From Sipunculus nudus (taxonomy: Eukaryota > Annelida > Sipuncula > Golfingiida > Sipunculidae): a DNA stretch of 64,000 bases. Shown here one piece after another: positions 1 through 12,683 of the stretch (positions within the stretch are counted from its first letter, which is position 1; every line of letters starts with the position of its first letter). Below the pieces are notes generated by a model. The model saw only the letters and a program-made list of their open reading frames with translations. It searched no databases and was not told the DNA's origin. Location: NCBI GenBank assembly GCA_026874595.1, contig CM049322.1, positions 25,577,400 to 25,641,399 on the forward strand. The letters are read 5' to 3'. Made by a program: the position numbers and the translations under genes.

Positions 1-425
1 AGACTTCCTCAACTGCAGCTAATTAAAATTCCCATATATTGGGCAGAAATATTCTGGCCAATAGACTTTGTGAGTTAATAACGCAGGCGCACGTGAACTC
101 AAATAATGCCCACCATTGTACTCAAGGCCTCGGCGACTACCAAAACGAAGATCAGAGCTATCCTGATCAAAGCTGAGCCAAGGACTACACGGATCAGGGA
201 GGCTGAGTTTATCACATCTACAACCTGCGGTCGGGTACTCAGAGTCTGTTTTAACATTTTGTTTGTACAGGTTAATTACACCAGCCTGGGCATTCTGATT
301 AAACGAGGACATCCCCGGCAGGCATTGTGGTGTTTTCACACCTGCTGCCTACGCTCGGGTGCACTAATCAGTGGGCTATATGTATCACTGCTAATGTGGC
401 TACTTTTGTTATGAATCAGACAATC
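1..425. other. Unassigned sequence, no gene supported
   Basis: AT-balanced sequence with no recognisable element end, tandem repeat or protein domain. Overlapping frames of about 100 codons exist on both strands, but neither has a recognisable domain or a clear codon bias. It could be the interior of an older transposon that continues to the left of the window. Confidence 0.4.
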
Positions 426-563
426 TTTTATACCATTTTTATTCTGAACTTTTTGTCATTGTTCAGATTTCGGATAAGTGGTCAAAACTTTGGTTCTCCG
501 TTTTTTATTTCGGATGAACGATTTTCGGATAAGTGGTGCTTGGATATTCCACGTTCTACTGTA
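426..563. mobile_element. Terminal fragment of a Tigger/pogo-like DNA transposon
   Basis: The block ends with GTTCTACTG followed by TA, the reverse complement of TA-CAGTAGAAC, which is a typical Tigger/pogo terminus next to its TA target. The phrase CGGATAAGTGG occurs twice (471-481 and 526-536) just inside that end, as is usual in the sub-terminal region of such elements. The other end is not in the window. Family assignment rests on terminal resemblance only. Confidence 0.45.
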
Positions 564-2082
564 CCTTAAATTTTTAGCTCAGCTGACTATAAGTCATCTG
601 AGCTATAGTCGTGGTCCATTGTCCGTCGTCCGTCCGTCCGTCCGTCCGTCCGTCCGTAGATGTGGCACGTTTTGAAACCGTAAGACCTAGGAATCCAAAA
701 TTCAGCATAATGTTAGATGTCCCCAAGATCTCCTACCAAGCCGAAAACTGGGTCTTTGCGACTTCATTCCTTTGAGAAATTAAGGAAAAACCTCAATTTT
801 TTATTAAAAACCTATTTTCACACTTCAGGACTGCCTAATATCAAAACCACTCATCTGTTTTTCCTCATATTTCCTATAAATAATCCTCTATATAATTCCT
901 ATGTACATGCCAGAAATTAGGTCTGTATTATATAATTTAAAAAAGTTATGGGCCCAAAATTAATGCATTTTGTAAATAATCAGGAAAGAAATTTTATCAC
1001 TTAACACAAAACTTGTTAAAGCTAAGCACTTTTTTTCCAGTAATATTACTTTTATTAATCAAAATTAAAAAGTATACCCAAAATTAGATCAAAATCTTTA
1101 AAATTTTTTAAAATATTAGCAAAATTAAAAAATTGGTACCATAAATTTTGCCCAACTTTGACCATGGCACGTTTTTTTGCTGTAACTGCTGTGGATTTAA
1201 TTTTTACAGCATGTTTTTGTTAGCATTTCAACTGTTAACACCAAAAATTTGAAACCAGTTGATCAAAAACTGTAGATTTTATTCAAGTTTTCAAGCACCA
1301 TGTCAAATATTGCTAGTGTTATGCAGTTTGCTAGAGCTCAGCTCCCGAGCTTCAGCTCTAAGTTCCTTAAATTTGGCATACAGTTAGATTTCTCCAAAAT
1401 CCCCTACCATGCCAGGAATTTGGTCACTAGGACTTAATTCCTTCGAGATATCAATGAAAAACTTCATTTTTCCATTAAAAACTCATTGTTACACTTTAAG
1501 ACTGCCTAATATCAAAACCACTGATCTGACTTTGATCATATATAATATACATATTTTTCTATACATCAGCCCCTCTTGATTCACCTGTATGTTGACCTTG
1601 TTGACCTTTCATCAAATTATGCACGCTTGAGGCGAGAATCCAGGCAGCTTATGGCCAGCCAAAGTTGATCCAGGTGTCCAACCCAACTCATCTAGTAGTT
1701 TTAACCAACAACATAACAATAAACAATAAATTAATAAATTTTTCTTGGTTTTTAATAACAAATTAAAGAAAAATAGAAAAGGAATTTGTTAGTTTATAAT
1801 AACAGGAAATTAACTTGCAGTTACTGATGATATAAGAATCTTGTATCGATGGGTAGAATGTCACATATTCCAAATAACACCATGCAGTCACCTATGGCAT
1901 TTTTCAGTTCATTTTTAATGATAAAGAAGTAAATCATATTATTCATTACTAATCATTAGGGATCATATGATGGAAATTAATGATAGACAAAGATGCAGTT
2001 GATAATATTAATCTAGATTCCTGCTGTGTCTATTGTGTACATTGATGTGAAATTAGTCCAAAATGAATATATTACATTTATT

Positions 2083-4688
2083 GTATCCCCAGACAAAGTC
2101 GGGGGATACTATGTTTTCATACCGGTCCCGCCGCCGCCGCCGCCGCCGCATATAAATCTTGTTGGCGCGATAACCCAAAAAATATTTCACGGAACTTTAC
2201 CAAACTTGGTATATGTATAGATATGGGTAAGAGGACGACGCCTATTTAAAATGAGGTCATGACCTTTACTAGGAGATGTCCTTGACCTTGAATAGGTCCA
2301 ATTTTGGGGAAAATCACACAAATTCTTTAATATCTCAAGAAATCTTGCATGGATTTATCCCAAAATCAAGTTGATGGAAGATCATGGATAGGGTTGTCAT
2401 GTTCCAGAAACTGGTGGCGCCACCTATAATTCTTTACTTGTTTTCATGCCGTTTAATACCCCCAAAATTGCCACCTTACAGTACTGTGAGCATTATAAGT
2501 CAAAAACTAATGGACAGATTTCTTTTATATTATGCATATACATAGGTATGGGTTATGGGATGATGTTTATTTAAATTGGGGTCATGACCTTTCCTATGAT
2601 AGTGGCCTTGACCTTGAATATTGCCATATATGGTGAAAATCACACACCTCTTATGATATCTCCAGTGTTGATAGCCATATGGATTTCAAAAATGACTTAT
2701 GTATGGCCCACCACTAAAGTAAGAACCCTATAGGTTCTAGGGTCATGAGGTCAAAGGTCAAGGTCACTGGACTGGCATTTTAAAAGATACTGTGGATGCA
2801 TTTTAAGCCAAACTTTCATCCCAGGTCTTCCATCTTGAATATATAGCTCACTTGCCAATAGTGGATGATCCATATAAATTTTGGGGTCACAAGGTCAAAG
2901 GTCAAGGCCACAGGAGCTATCTGTCCAAAAATTAGTTTCTGGATGATAATTCCTGTTTTTATTGATGCATTGATTTCAAATTTGACTTATATATGTCCCA
3001 TTGAAAAAGCAAAACTCCAATTGATTTTGGGGTCATGAGGTCAAAGGTCAAGGTCACATGACACATCTTTAAAAAGATTGTGGATGCATTTTCAGCCAAA
3101 CATTTCATCTCAGACCTTTCATCTTGCACATATAAGTCATCTGCCAATAGAGGAAGACCCCTATCAGTTTTGAGGTCACAAGGTCAAAGGCGAAGGTCAC
3201 AGGAGCCATCTGTCCAAAAATTAGTTTCTGGATGATAATTCCTGCTTTTATTGATGTGTGGATTTCAAACTTGACTTGCATATGTCCCATTGGAAAAGCA
3301 AGACCCAAATTGATTTTGGGGTCATGAGGTCAAAGGTCAAGGTCACAGGACACATCTCTAAAAAGATGTGGATGCATTTTAAGCCAAACTTTCATCCCAG
3401 GTCTTCCATCTTGAATATATAGCTCACTTGCAAATAGTGGATAAACCATATAAATTTTGGGGTCACAAGGTCAAAGGTCAAGGCCACAGGAGCTATCTGT
3501 CCAAAAATTAGTTTCTGGATGATAATTCCTTCTTTTATTGATGTATGGATTTCAAACTTGACTTGTATTTGACCCATTGGAAAAGCAAAACCATAATTGA
3601 TTTTGGGGTCATGAGGTCAAAGGTCAAGGTCACAGGAAACCTCTTTTAAAAGGTTGTGGATGCAATTTCAGCCAAATAATTCATCCCAGATCTTTCATCT
3701 TGCACATATAGTTCACCTGCTAAGAGTGGAAGACCCCTATCAATTTTGAGGTCACAAGGTCAAAGGTGAAGGTCACAGGAGCCATCTGTCCAAAAATTAG
3801 TTTCTGGATGATAATTCCTGCTTTTATTGATGTATGGATTTCAAACTTGACCTGTATATGTCCCATTGGAAAAGCAAGACCTGAATTGATTTTGGGGTCA
3901 TGAGGTCAAAGGTCAAGGTCACAGGACACATCTTTAAAAAGATGTGGATGCATTTTCAGCCAAACATTTCATCTCAGATCTTTCATCTTGCACATATAGT
4001 TCACCTGCCAAGAGAGGAAGAAACCTATCAATTTGAGGTCACAAGGTCAAAGGTGAAGGTCACAGGAGCCATCTGTCCAAAAATTAGTTTCTGGATGATA
4101 ATTCCTGCTTTTATTGATGTATGGTTTTCAAACTTGACTTGTATATGTCCCATTGGAAAAGCAAGACCAAAATTGATTTTGGGGTCATGAGGTCAAAGGT
4201 CAAGGTCACAGGACACATCTTTAAAAAGATGTGGATGCATTTTCAGCCAAACATTTCATCTCAGATCTTCCATCTTGCACATATAGTTCTCCTGCCAAGA
4301 GAGGAAGAAAACTATCAATTTAAGGTCACAAGGTCAAAGGTGAAGGTCACAGGAGCCACCTGTAAAAAAATTAGTTTCTGGATGATCATTCCTGCTTTAT
4401 TGATGTATAGATTTCAAACTTGACTTGCATATGTCCCATTGGAAAAGCAAGACCCTTATTGATTTTGGGGTCATGAGATCAAAGGTCAAGGTCACACGAC
4501 ACATCTCTAAAAAGATCAAGGTCACAGGACCAACATCTTCAACAAGATTGTGGATTGTTAGATGGAAGAAACAATAAATATGCAAAGTGTCAGTATATGC
4601 TGCTAAAAATGGGGGTCTGTTCTTAAAGGGGGGAGGGCCTACTATGTCTGGGGATACTCTGGCACCTGCGGTGCCAAGAAATGTCTAG
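2083..4688 (+). mobile_element. Family D element, complete, nested in family A
   Basis: It starts with GTATCCCCAGACA (2083-2095), which is also the left arm of a hairpin closed by GGGGATAC at 2102-2109. It ends with the exact inverted copy TGTCTGGGGATAC (4645-4657), then the hairpin GGCACC-tgc-GGTGCC (4661-4675), then CTAG (4685-4688) before a T-run. Length is 2606 bp. The host A sequence resumes at the T-run as in the sibling copy at about 39730-39760, which lacks the insertion. GC-rich (CCG)n lies just inside the 5' end. Confidence 0.8.
2740..4530 (+). repeat. Tandem array, about 288-bp unit, inside family D
   Basis: The phrase GAGGTCAAAGGTCAAGG recurs at 2747, 3037, 3326, 3613, 3902 and 4189, with a variant at 4477, so the spacing is 287-290 bp. 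Each unit is a dimer: a related half-unit with CAAGGTCAAAGGT sits about 145 bp later. The core contains AGGTCA half-sites in direct repeat. Units are 85-95 percent alike by eye. Confidence 0.85.
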
Positions 4689-5724
4689 TTTTTCTTTATT
4701 ATGAATAAACGCCATAAAACCAGGTACTTATGATCATTATTTAAATGTGTGAATTTTGTATATTCTGGATTCTCAACATCATTGTTTGGTGAAAACTGAA
4801 TAAATACCAGACATGGTGCGAATACTTAGCAAATGTATTTGAATACGAATATGAACTCCATTATAAAATTTCTTGCATAAGAATGGGAATTCAGGTAAAA
4901 ATGAAAGTATATAAATACCAGTGCAAATACTTTCAAAATGTATTCATGAATGCATTCATGAATATACCGTAATGTCTACATCAGTTCGTATCCTTCATTA
5001 GTTCGCACACTATAAATTTCCTGAAACATATTTTTCTATAATACATATATGAATTCGTACACCAACATACTGTGCCGATATTAGCTATTGCCGGTGACCA
5101 TCGGCGGTCCGTATGAACAATAATTGTAGGTATGATTAAAACGGCTTTGCATGCGGAGATGAATCAAATGTCGATGCTGTTCACCTGATAACAACACATC
5201 TTTATGTCCTAGTGTGTGGCAGTAACATGATAATTTATCGGAACAATTTTATCAGATTTGCTACTTCATGTATGTAAATAGGAAAAACTGTCACTTAACT
5301 GACACCGATGGGCCATCTTTGCTTCAGACTTGTTACAACATGAATGTGATTTGAACAATAGAACTCGAGGTAAAAAATGTGTTTCAATCAATAATATTTT
5401 GTTTACTAAATAATAGAATTAGAAGGATTTGTAAGTGGGCCAAAAATCACATTAGCTGATGATCATATACTAGTAATCCACTTGGGACAAACCTTGCACG
5501 GACTACTGATCACAGGCATGACCTGGTGCTACGAGACATCAAAGGTTGAATGGAGATCGTCAGAGTGCTTTGAACCGCAGCTACATAGGATATACCGCTG
5601 TCTTCAAGAGTTTTTATTTGATAAATCCCGGTAATGTCCGTGAAATAATTTGTTTTTTTCCCCACTGTATAAATCTTATTAGAATCTCCCAAATAAATAC
5701 TACGGCGTCATGCGTTGATAACTG

Positions 5725-5787
5725 TGGCCATTTGGTTAGAGGCACATGAATGGTTATAGTGTGAACTATGTGCCCCTGGTTCAAACC
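5725..5787 (+). mobile_element. tRNA-like head, probable SINE fragment
   Basis: TGGCCATTTGGTTAGAGG (from 5726) resembles a pol III A box and GGTTCAAACC (5778-5787) is a good B box. They are about 50 bp apart, as in tRNA-derived SINE heads. A C-rich tract follows at about 5796. I cannot fold a full tRNA cloverleaf, so this is not called as a tRNA gene. It lies inside the TA-flanked element. Confidence 0.4.
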
Positions 5788-5854
5788 TGTCAGTTCCCCC
5801 CCCCCCTCTTTTATGTTATTTCCCCGTCCCAGTTTAGAAATATGAAAAACATAT

Positions 5855-7544
5855 TTTTATGCCCCCGCCACAAAGTGGCCGGGGCATATAGTTTTACCCA
5901 TGTCCGACATTCCGTCCTTCCGTCCTTCCGTCATTCCGAAATCAAACAGTTGTACAGACTTTTTTTCGCAATGCCTGCAGATATTGGCCTGATTTTTGGT
6001 GTGTGGGCAGATATAGACCAGTTACAGATCAAGTTCGCGTTTCGTCCCGGTTGACCTACTTTTGACCGTTTTACGGCTCCTAAACTTAGAAATTTTCATG
6101 AAAAATATGAAATATTCATGACAGATACACATGTACGGCATTTTTTTCGCAATGCCTGCAGATATTGGCCTGATTTTTGGTGTGTGAGCAGATATAGACC
6201 AGTAACAGATCGAGTTCGCGTTGCGTCCTGGTTGACCTACTTTTGACGGTTTTACAGCTCCTAAACTTAGAAATTTTCATGAAAAATATGAAATATTCAT
6301 GACAGATACACATGTACGGACTTTTTTTCACAATGCCTGCAGATATTGGCCTGATTTTTGGTGTGTGGGCAGATATAGACCAGTTACAGATCGAGTTCAC
6401 GTTTTGTCCAGGTTGACCTACTTTTGACCGTTTTACAGCTCCTCAACTTAGAAAATTTCATGAAAAATAGAAATATTCATGACAGATACACATTTACAGA
6501 CTTTTTTTTGCAATGCCTGCAGATATTGGCCTAATTTTTGGTGTGTGGGCAGATATAGACCAGTTACAGATCGAGTTCGCGTTTCGTCCCGGTTGACCTT
6601 CTTTTGACCGTTTTAAGGCTCCTGAACATAGAAAATTTCATGAAAAATATGAAATTTCATGACAAATACACATGTACGGACCTTTTTTGGCAATGCCTGC
6701 AGATATTGGCCTGATTTTTGGTGTTGGCAGATATTGACCAGTTACAGATGGAGTTGGCATTTCGTCCCGGTTGACCTACTTTTGACTGTTTAACGGCTCC
6801 TGAACATAGAAAATTTCATGTAAAATATTTATTTTCATGACAAATACACTTGTACAGACTTTTCTTCACAATACCTGCAGATATTGGCCTGATTTTTGGT
6901 GTGTGGGCAGATAATGACCAGTTACAGATCAAGTTCACGTTTTTTCCCAGTTGACCTATTTTTGACCATTTGACAGTGCTCTAACATAGAAAATTTCATA
7001 AAAAGGTGCACATGTATGGACTTTTTTTTTCAGTGCCTGCAGATTCAGGCCTGATTTTTGGTGTGTAGGCAGATAATGACCAGTTACAGATCGAGTTCTT
7101 GTTTTGTCTCAGTTGACCTACTTTTGACCATTTGACTGCTCCTGAACATAGAAAGTTTCATGAAAAATATAAATTTTCATAACAAATGCATATGTACTGA
7201 CTTTTTTGTACTGATAATGACAGTTACAGATCGAGTTTGCGTTTCATCCCCGTTGACCTACTTATGATTGTTTTACGGCTCCTAAACAGAAAATTTCATG
7301 AAAGACAGAAATTTTTATGGAAAATGCACATGTATAGACTTTTTTTCACAATGCCTGCAGATACTGGCCTGTTTTTTGGTGTGTTGCTTGATAATGACCC
7401 TTTACAGATCGAGTTTGCATTTTGCCCTTGTTGATCTACTTCTGACCATACGACACCTCCTGAACTTAAAAATTTTTACAAAATTTAACAAATGTTTCTA
7501 ATTTGCCCCAGGCGGGGGCATTCGTGTCTTTCTGACACATCTAG
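5855..7544 (+). mobile_element. Family B element, complete
   Basis: ATGCCCCCGCC (5859-5869) begins a hairpin with GTGGCCGGGGC. The inverted copy GGCGGGGGCAT lies at 7511-7521 and is followed by hairpin GTGTC-tttct-GACAC (7524-7538) and CTAG (7541-7544) before TTTT. The interior is about nine monomers of about 180 bp keyed by ATGCCTGCAGATATTGGCC at 5971, 6152, 6333, 6513, 6693, 6871, about 7033 and 7351. Nested in the TA-flanked element. Non-autonomous. Confidence 0.8.
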
Positions 7545-8839
7545 TTTTCATTTATTTCTTTCCACTGAAATTACCAAACGGGTAAAATAAACATTTCATT
7601 TAATGAAATATATAAATAAATCTGGTGAGATTACATATTCACGGCTATAATAAGTTCACTTGCCGCCAGATGGCACCCCGAATAAATTTCCTTAATGCTC
7701 TAAGAAAATCAACATTACCATTTTTTAGGGCGTATTCTGCAATCCATACAAATAATGTTCGTAAATGAATTAAATTATGCCATGAAGTTTTACAAAACAA
7801 TAGCCCATTTTCTGACCGCTAATGATGCTACGCACCGCTGTACGCCTTGAGAGACCCCTGGCTAATTAATGATGTTTTCCTTTCATGTCCAAACTGTGAA
7901 ACACTTCGTTGCTTGTTTGTTTACCAATAATTTATTTGATTTGTAATATTAAGGTGATCTGTGACTCCTGTCAATTTTGTTTGCACCATAGCCGTGATCA
8001 AATATATTTGTTAACATACTAATGAGGTACAAATTTTACAGTTTGGGGTAATAAATTACGGAAGTTCTATTGCCGGTAGCTGGATATTTTGACGATCTTT
8101 ATGATCTTTTTTGCTGGTCAGTGGGTCATGAATGTTCAGTTTGTTCCGGCCGGCAGTACAAGCCATCCCGGTAACCCCCGACCGGCGCGGCTAAAACCCT
8201 GTATATACACCGGTTTATAAAATGCCAGTCTTTTTCATCACCAGCAGCGCTCAAATATATTCCCGAATAAGTGTTAAATAATAATTAACATGAGAGTTGC
8301 CGTACATCCTCTATTATCGCCCATCGCCGGTTCTCAGGTGTCAAACGATCTTCTCTCCTGCAATATTCTAATTTTTCATATTTTACATATAATAATTCAC
8401 ACACTGAGAAAAATAATTATTTTTTCCTGTACAAATTCAATTAGACATTATGGTATTCTTTGATATTATTTTAATAATCATTTCAGTTGTATTTTATTTT
8501 TAAAAATCATACGATTCTCTTAATATTTTAATAAAAATTATATTTGGGACAATTTGTAATTATTTTTAATAAATAGTTAAACTCTTATATTATATGTTCT
8601 GCTTATAAGTTATATCGCCAAGTCAAAATCTGTGTGACAATAGCACTCCATTTGTAAATAAAATAAATGAAATCAATCCTTTTCCCTGTCTCCAAAGATA
8701 CTATCAAAATCATACATAAGCTAAACACCCACAACTCATAATACAGCCTATATTTATTTCCACACAAAACAAGCATTTCTGAATCATATTTTTTTATCAT
8801 ATATAACAGCTGAGTGCCGTGACCCATGGGTCCCTTGTT

Positions 8840-9298
8840 TAATTAAATTTATATTTGGCCCAATAATTGCAATTAATTTTTAATAAATAGTTCAACTCTG
8901 TATATCATTTGTGCTAGTGCTACTCTTGGGTATGGGCAACCTGTAAGTACTGTATAACAGTTAAAAAGTTGTAAAAAGCATGAAAATTAACATGACTTAT
9001 AGTGGACATTTTTTCTTTTCAAATACTTCTGCTTCAATGTAGATAAAGCTATTAGGTCAAGTTAAAACCTTTGTGACAATAGCCTTCCTTTTTCCAAATG
9101 AAAATAATATAAATGATATCAACCCTCTTCCCTCTCCTAGGATTTTATAAAAATCTTTACATAACTTGACTTAAATGCAGTCATCTTCATAAATCAGCTT
9201 ATATTACCAAACAAACCAATGTTTGTCTACCCCTCTTTCAAATCATATTTAATGGTGATGAAAATCAGCTTAGCACCATGACCTGTAGGTCCCTTGTT
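8840..9298 (+). mobile_element. Family A 3' fragment
   Basis: About 450 bp of the T-rich 3' part of family A, ending in a mutated terminus (CAGCTTAGCACC, then ACCTGTAGGTC and CCTTGTT at about 9266-9298). No 5' end. It abuts the terminus of copy 1 directly. Confidence 0.6.
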
Positions 9299-9915
9299 TC
9301 TATGGGCACTGTTACTTTAATTTTCATATCCTGTATGTATATGCAAAGGAGTTGTAACGCCCATCATCCAACCCTCCCCCCCCCCCTTGCCATTGAGTCT
9401 ATGCACCTGAGCACTGGGACAATTGTTTTATTGGAACTGCATAAAATTTATTAAATAAAGAAAATATATACAGAAGTACAGATGTGTTGTAACTCCCCAT
9501 CATTATCACATCTCCCCACCACACCCACCATAAAGTCCTTCAACCTGTGGACTGGGAACTTTACTGCAATTGTTTACATTTTATAAAATTAAAAAAAAAG
9601 TTTAATAAAAAAATGATCTAACTGAACAAATATATAAACTGCTGAATTTTCAACAGCTTATCAGAAAGCCAGCCAATAATCATGGTAATAGTATAGATCT
9701 TATATTCACTGCTTACATGCTTCAATTTTAACATTTGGAAACACATGGTCAGATCACAAAATATAATTTGCAATATTTTCTTCAGTCATATCAACCAGCC
9801 ATGGGCTGTATTACCCCTTCCTCTCAGTCTTTTATCTCCATTTGATATTAATTTATAATTTTACCTTCATGGTCCACTTCAGCTGAGCACGGTGACCCAT
9901 TGGTCCCTTGTTTTT
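9299..9915 (+). mobile_element. Family A 3' fragment (poly-C subtype)
   Basis: Contains the sub-type interior with GTTGTAACNCCCATCAT and a C-tract near 9377-9387. Ends with CAGCTGAGCACGG, a degenerate ACCCATTGGTC palindrome and CCTTGTT at about 9879-9912. A third A terminus in a row without any intervening 5' end. Confidence 0.6.
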
Positions 9916-10024
9916 ATAATATTAAATTGAATAGTGATCTTAGGAAAAATCTTGAAGAAGACACTTTGTAGCATTATGGGATTTTTTAGTGATTATAAAA
10001 AATAATTATATCTGCAAAACAACA

Positions 10025-11460
10025 TTTTACAGATACTATGTTTTCTCACAGGTTTCCGCGCAGAAGCATTCATTTCAAAAGAACTCCTCTGACATCCTTG
10101 GACCAATCTTTCATAATTATTCACTCACATGTGAACTGGTATATAACAAAGACTGCTGGCCCCACCTGCAACCATTTTCATGCAGTATGAAGCTGGGTGT
10201 CTTAGTGATAATTACCCATATCTCAGGAGTGGTTCAGTTTATTGGGCTGAAATTGTGCGTGTCCATAGATCTTGGATCTCTCCATCTCATACTCAAGGCT
10301 GGTTTTCTTGTAGACCAGACAGGTTGCACCACCTACCTCATTATTTTCATAGAATTCATTGATGCAATTTTCTCAGGGGTTGTTTGCCGTATTGGCCTGA
10401 AATTTTGCATGTCCATAGACCTCGCTTCTAGTCTTAAATATCTCAAGAAAGCTTGCATGGATTGATCCAAAATGAATTTGACCGAAGATCATGGGTAATG
10501 TTGTCATGTACTGGAAACTGGAGGAGCCACCTATTATCCTTTTCTTGTTTCTGTGCCGTTAAATACCCCCATCATTGCCACTTAACAGTACTGTGAGCAT
10601 TATAAGTAAAAAACTGATGGACAGATTTCTTTCATATTATGCCTATACATAGACATGGGTTATGGGATGATGTATATTTAGATTGGGGTCATGACCTTTC
10701 CTATGAGAGTGGCTGTGACCTTGAATATTGCCATATATGGTGAAAATCACACAAAATCTTAAAATATCTCAATAAGGGATGCATGGATTGGTCCAAAAAT
10801 CAAATTGACCGAAGATCTTGGACAGCTTTGTCTTCTGCAGAAGACAGGTGGCACCACCTTCCGTCTTTTTCTTGTTTTTCGCCCCTTTTAATACCCCATC
10901 ATTGCAACCTGTGAGCATTTTAAGTAAAAAACTAATGGACAGATTGGGCTGAAATTGTGCATGTCCAAAGGTACCTTCCTCTTGTATTCAAGAATGGTGG
11001 TGCCATCTGCAATCCTTTTGCCGTGGCGTCAATCTGTACATGTGCTTTGGGTGAAAATTGCTCACATCTACAGAGTGGTTCAAGGTATTGGTCTGAAAAT
11101 TGGCATGTCCATCCATCTTGGACAGTTTTCTCATAAACCAGACAGGTGGTGCCACCTGCCTTCCCTTTTTCGTGGCAAAAATTAATGCCCATTTCTCAGG
11201 AGTGGTGTGTTGTATAGGGCTGAAATTGTTCATGTCCATTGATCTTTTATACCTCCAACTGGTACTGAAGATTGGTGGCACCATCTGCAATGGTTTTTGA
11301 GTGGCATCCATCTGTACGTTTGCTTTGAGTGAAAATTGCTCATATTGGTTAAATTTATTGGTCTAAAATTTTGCATGTTAAACAATCTTGGAGAGTTTTC
11401 TTGTAGACCAGACAGGTGGCGCCACTTACCTTCCCATTTTCATAGAATACATTAATACAT
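10025..11460 (+). mobile_element. Mosaic of family C and family D interiors, ends missing
   Basis: The first 150 bp match the 5' interior of family C (ACTATGTTTTC, then a stretch like 55121-55200). The part from about 10440 to 10860 matches family D (compare 2330-2660, including CCATATATGGTGAAAATCACAC). The rest has C-like units with CTGGTGGCNCCACCTG palindromes. Neither SIR nor 3' hairpin is present. The 158-codon frame at 9989-10465 is within this repeat and is not a gene. Confidence 0.6.
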
Positions 11461-11684
11461 AAATTTTATCAAAATTCAGATGGTAAATTATATGTGACTA
11501 TAAGTTTTTACAGTAAACCATGATTGAAACATTTTGTCTTGAAGATCAATGATTTATTTTGTTTTATAACTAATTGATATTCATATTATTTAGTTTGTAA
11601 CATTAATTTCAGTATTTCATATTTATATTTTATTTTTTATTAATATGTTTCATCAGTTCCTATGGACTGATGGCACCACCTGTA
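11461..11684 (+). repeat. AT-rich remnant of a family A sub-type
   Basis: T-rich sequence ending with CATCAGTTCCTATGGACTG and GGCACCACCTGTATTTTT, the interior phrase of the A sub-type at 40850-42940. The next A copy starts in this T-run. Confidence 0.4.
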
Positions 11685-12683
11685 TTTTTAGCTCAGCTGA
11701 CTATAAGTCATCTGAGCTATAGTTGTGGTCCATTGTCCACTGTCCATCCGTCCGTGCGTAGATGTGGCACAATTTAAAAACGTAAGACCTAGGAATCCTA
11801 AATACGGCATAATGTTTGACGTCCCAATGATCTCCTACCAAACCAAAAATTGGGTCACTGTTGGGTCAGTGTTGGAGAAATTAAAGAAAAACCTCAATTT
11901 TCCCTTAAAAACCTAATGTAACACTTCAGGATGGCCTTATATCGAATTTACTCATATGTTTTTCTTCATATTTACCACAAATATTCCCCTATGTAGTTCC
12001 TATGTACATGCCAGAAATGAGGTCAGTATTACATAACTTATAATAGTTATGGGCCCAAACACATTGCTCTTTGAAAAAAATCAGGAAAGATATTGACTCA
12101 CTTAACATGATATCTGTTGAAGCTAGAGATTTTTTTCAGGTATATAAGTATATTTAATCAAGATTCAATTGTATGCCCAAAATTAGATCTGAATTTGTAA
12201 ATATTTTTAGTTATTAGCATAAAATTAAAATCAGTACCTTAAATTTTGACCATCTTTGAGCATGGCACATTTTTTTCCTGTAAGTACATTTGATTTATTT
12301 TTTGCAGCAGGTACATATAATTAATAAATCTGTTGAAAGCTGTAAATTGGAAATAAAAGCTAAAAAATTAGGGTAGTTATTGAATTTTTTTCAGGAGTTC
12401 TATTGTACTGGGCTCATTGTCATGTAAGAACCTGGCCACCTAATTCTGGTCACTACACCCCTGCCTGGGTAACCTCATTAGTGATGCAATACTGGTCCAG
12501 CGATTCTGCTATGACATGTTATTCTCATGTGTCAACCCCCCCCCCCCCCCCAACCCACCCACCACCCAAGTGTTTTGCAATTACCTATCATCACATTTAA
12601 GGACTGGTTAATATCTAAACCACTCATCCGTATTTCTTCATATTTACCACAAATATTCTCCTATATCAAAACCACTTATCTGT
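11685..12683 (+). mobile_element. Family A element, copy with 5' end, interrupted
   Basis: T-run plus AGCTCAGCTGACT, then the AAGTCATCTGAGCTATAG hairpin arm and GTCC-rich tract. The interior matches other A copies (GATGTCCCNAAGATCTCCTACC, AGGAAAAACCTCAATTTT). A C-tract lies at 12537-12551. The sequence CCACTTATCTG plus T-run is then cut by the next A 5' end. The 3' end is not distinguishable. Confidence 0.65.

Larger units (their letters stand above)
4967..8453. mobile_element. TA-flanked inverted-repeat element (mariner/pogo-type candidate), 3.5 kb including a nested B element
   Basis: Left end CCGTAATGTCTA (4967-4978) and right end TAGACATTATGG (8442-8453) are inverted with one mismatch, and weaker similarity extends to about 30 bp. 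Both are flanked by TA (4965-4966 and 8454-8455). The sibling family A copy at about 16491-16520 reads through the same position with a single TA, giving an empty site. Without the nested B element the length is about 1.8 kb. No transposase frame is recognisable, so it is non-autonomous or decayed. Confidence 0.7.
571..8839 (+). mobile_element. Family A element, copy 1, split by two nested insertions
   Basis: The 5' end is a T-run followed by a hairpin, AGCTCAG...CTGAGCT (576-606), then a GTCC-rich tract (about 617-657). The 3' end is CAGCTGAG at 8807-8814, the palindrome GACCCATGGGTC at 8821-8832, and CCTTGTT. The A sequence itself is 571-2082, 4689-4966 and 8454-8839, about 2.2 kb. Flanks of both insertions match the uninterrupted copies near 16190-16900 and 39700-40400. 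No coding capacity is seen. Non-autonomous HINE/Helentron-like element by architecture. Confidence 0.75.

Noticed and set aside
106-414. Overlapping 100-codon frames on both strands at the window start
   Set aside because: No recognisable domain, both strands open over the same bases, and no splice or promoter context.
2747-4500. Calling the AGGTCA arrays functional enhancers
   Set aside because: The motifs are seen, but nothing in sequence alone shows binding or a target gene, so they are listed as an observation only.
5725-5800. Complete tRNA gene
   Set aside because: A and B boxes are present, but I could not pair acceptor, D and anticodon stems into a proper cloverleaf, so it was kept only as a SINE-like head.
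9989-10465. 158-codon open frame on the plus strand
   Set aside because: It lies in the C/D mosaic repeat, has no known domain, and homologous repeat units do not keep the frame open.
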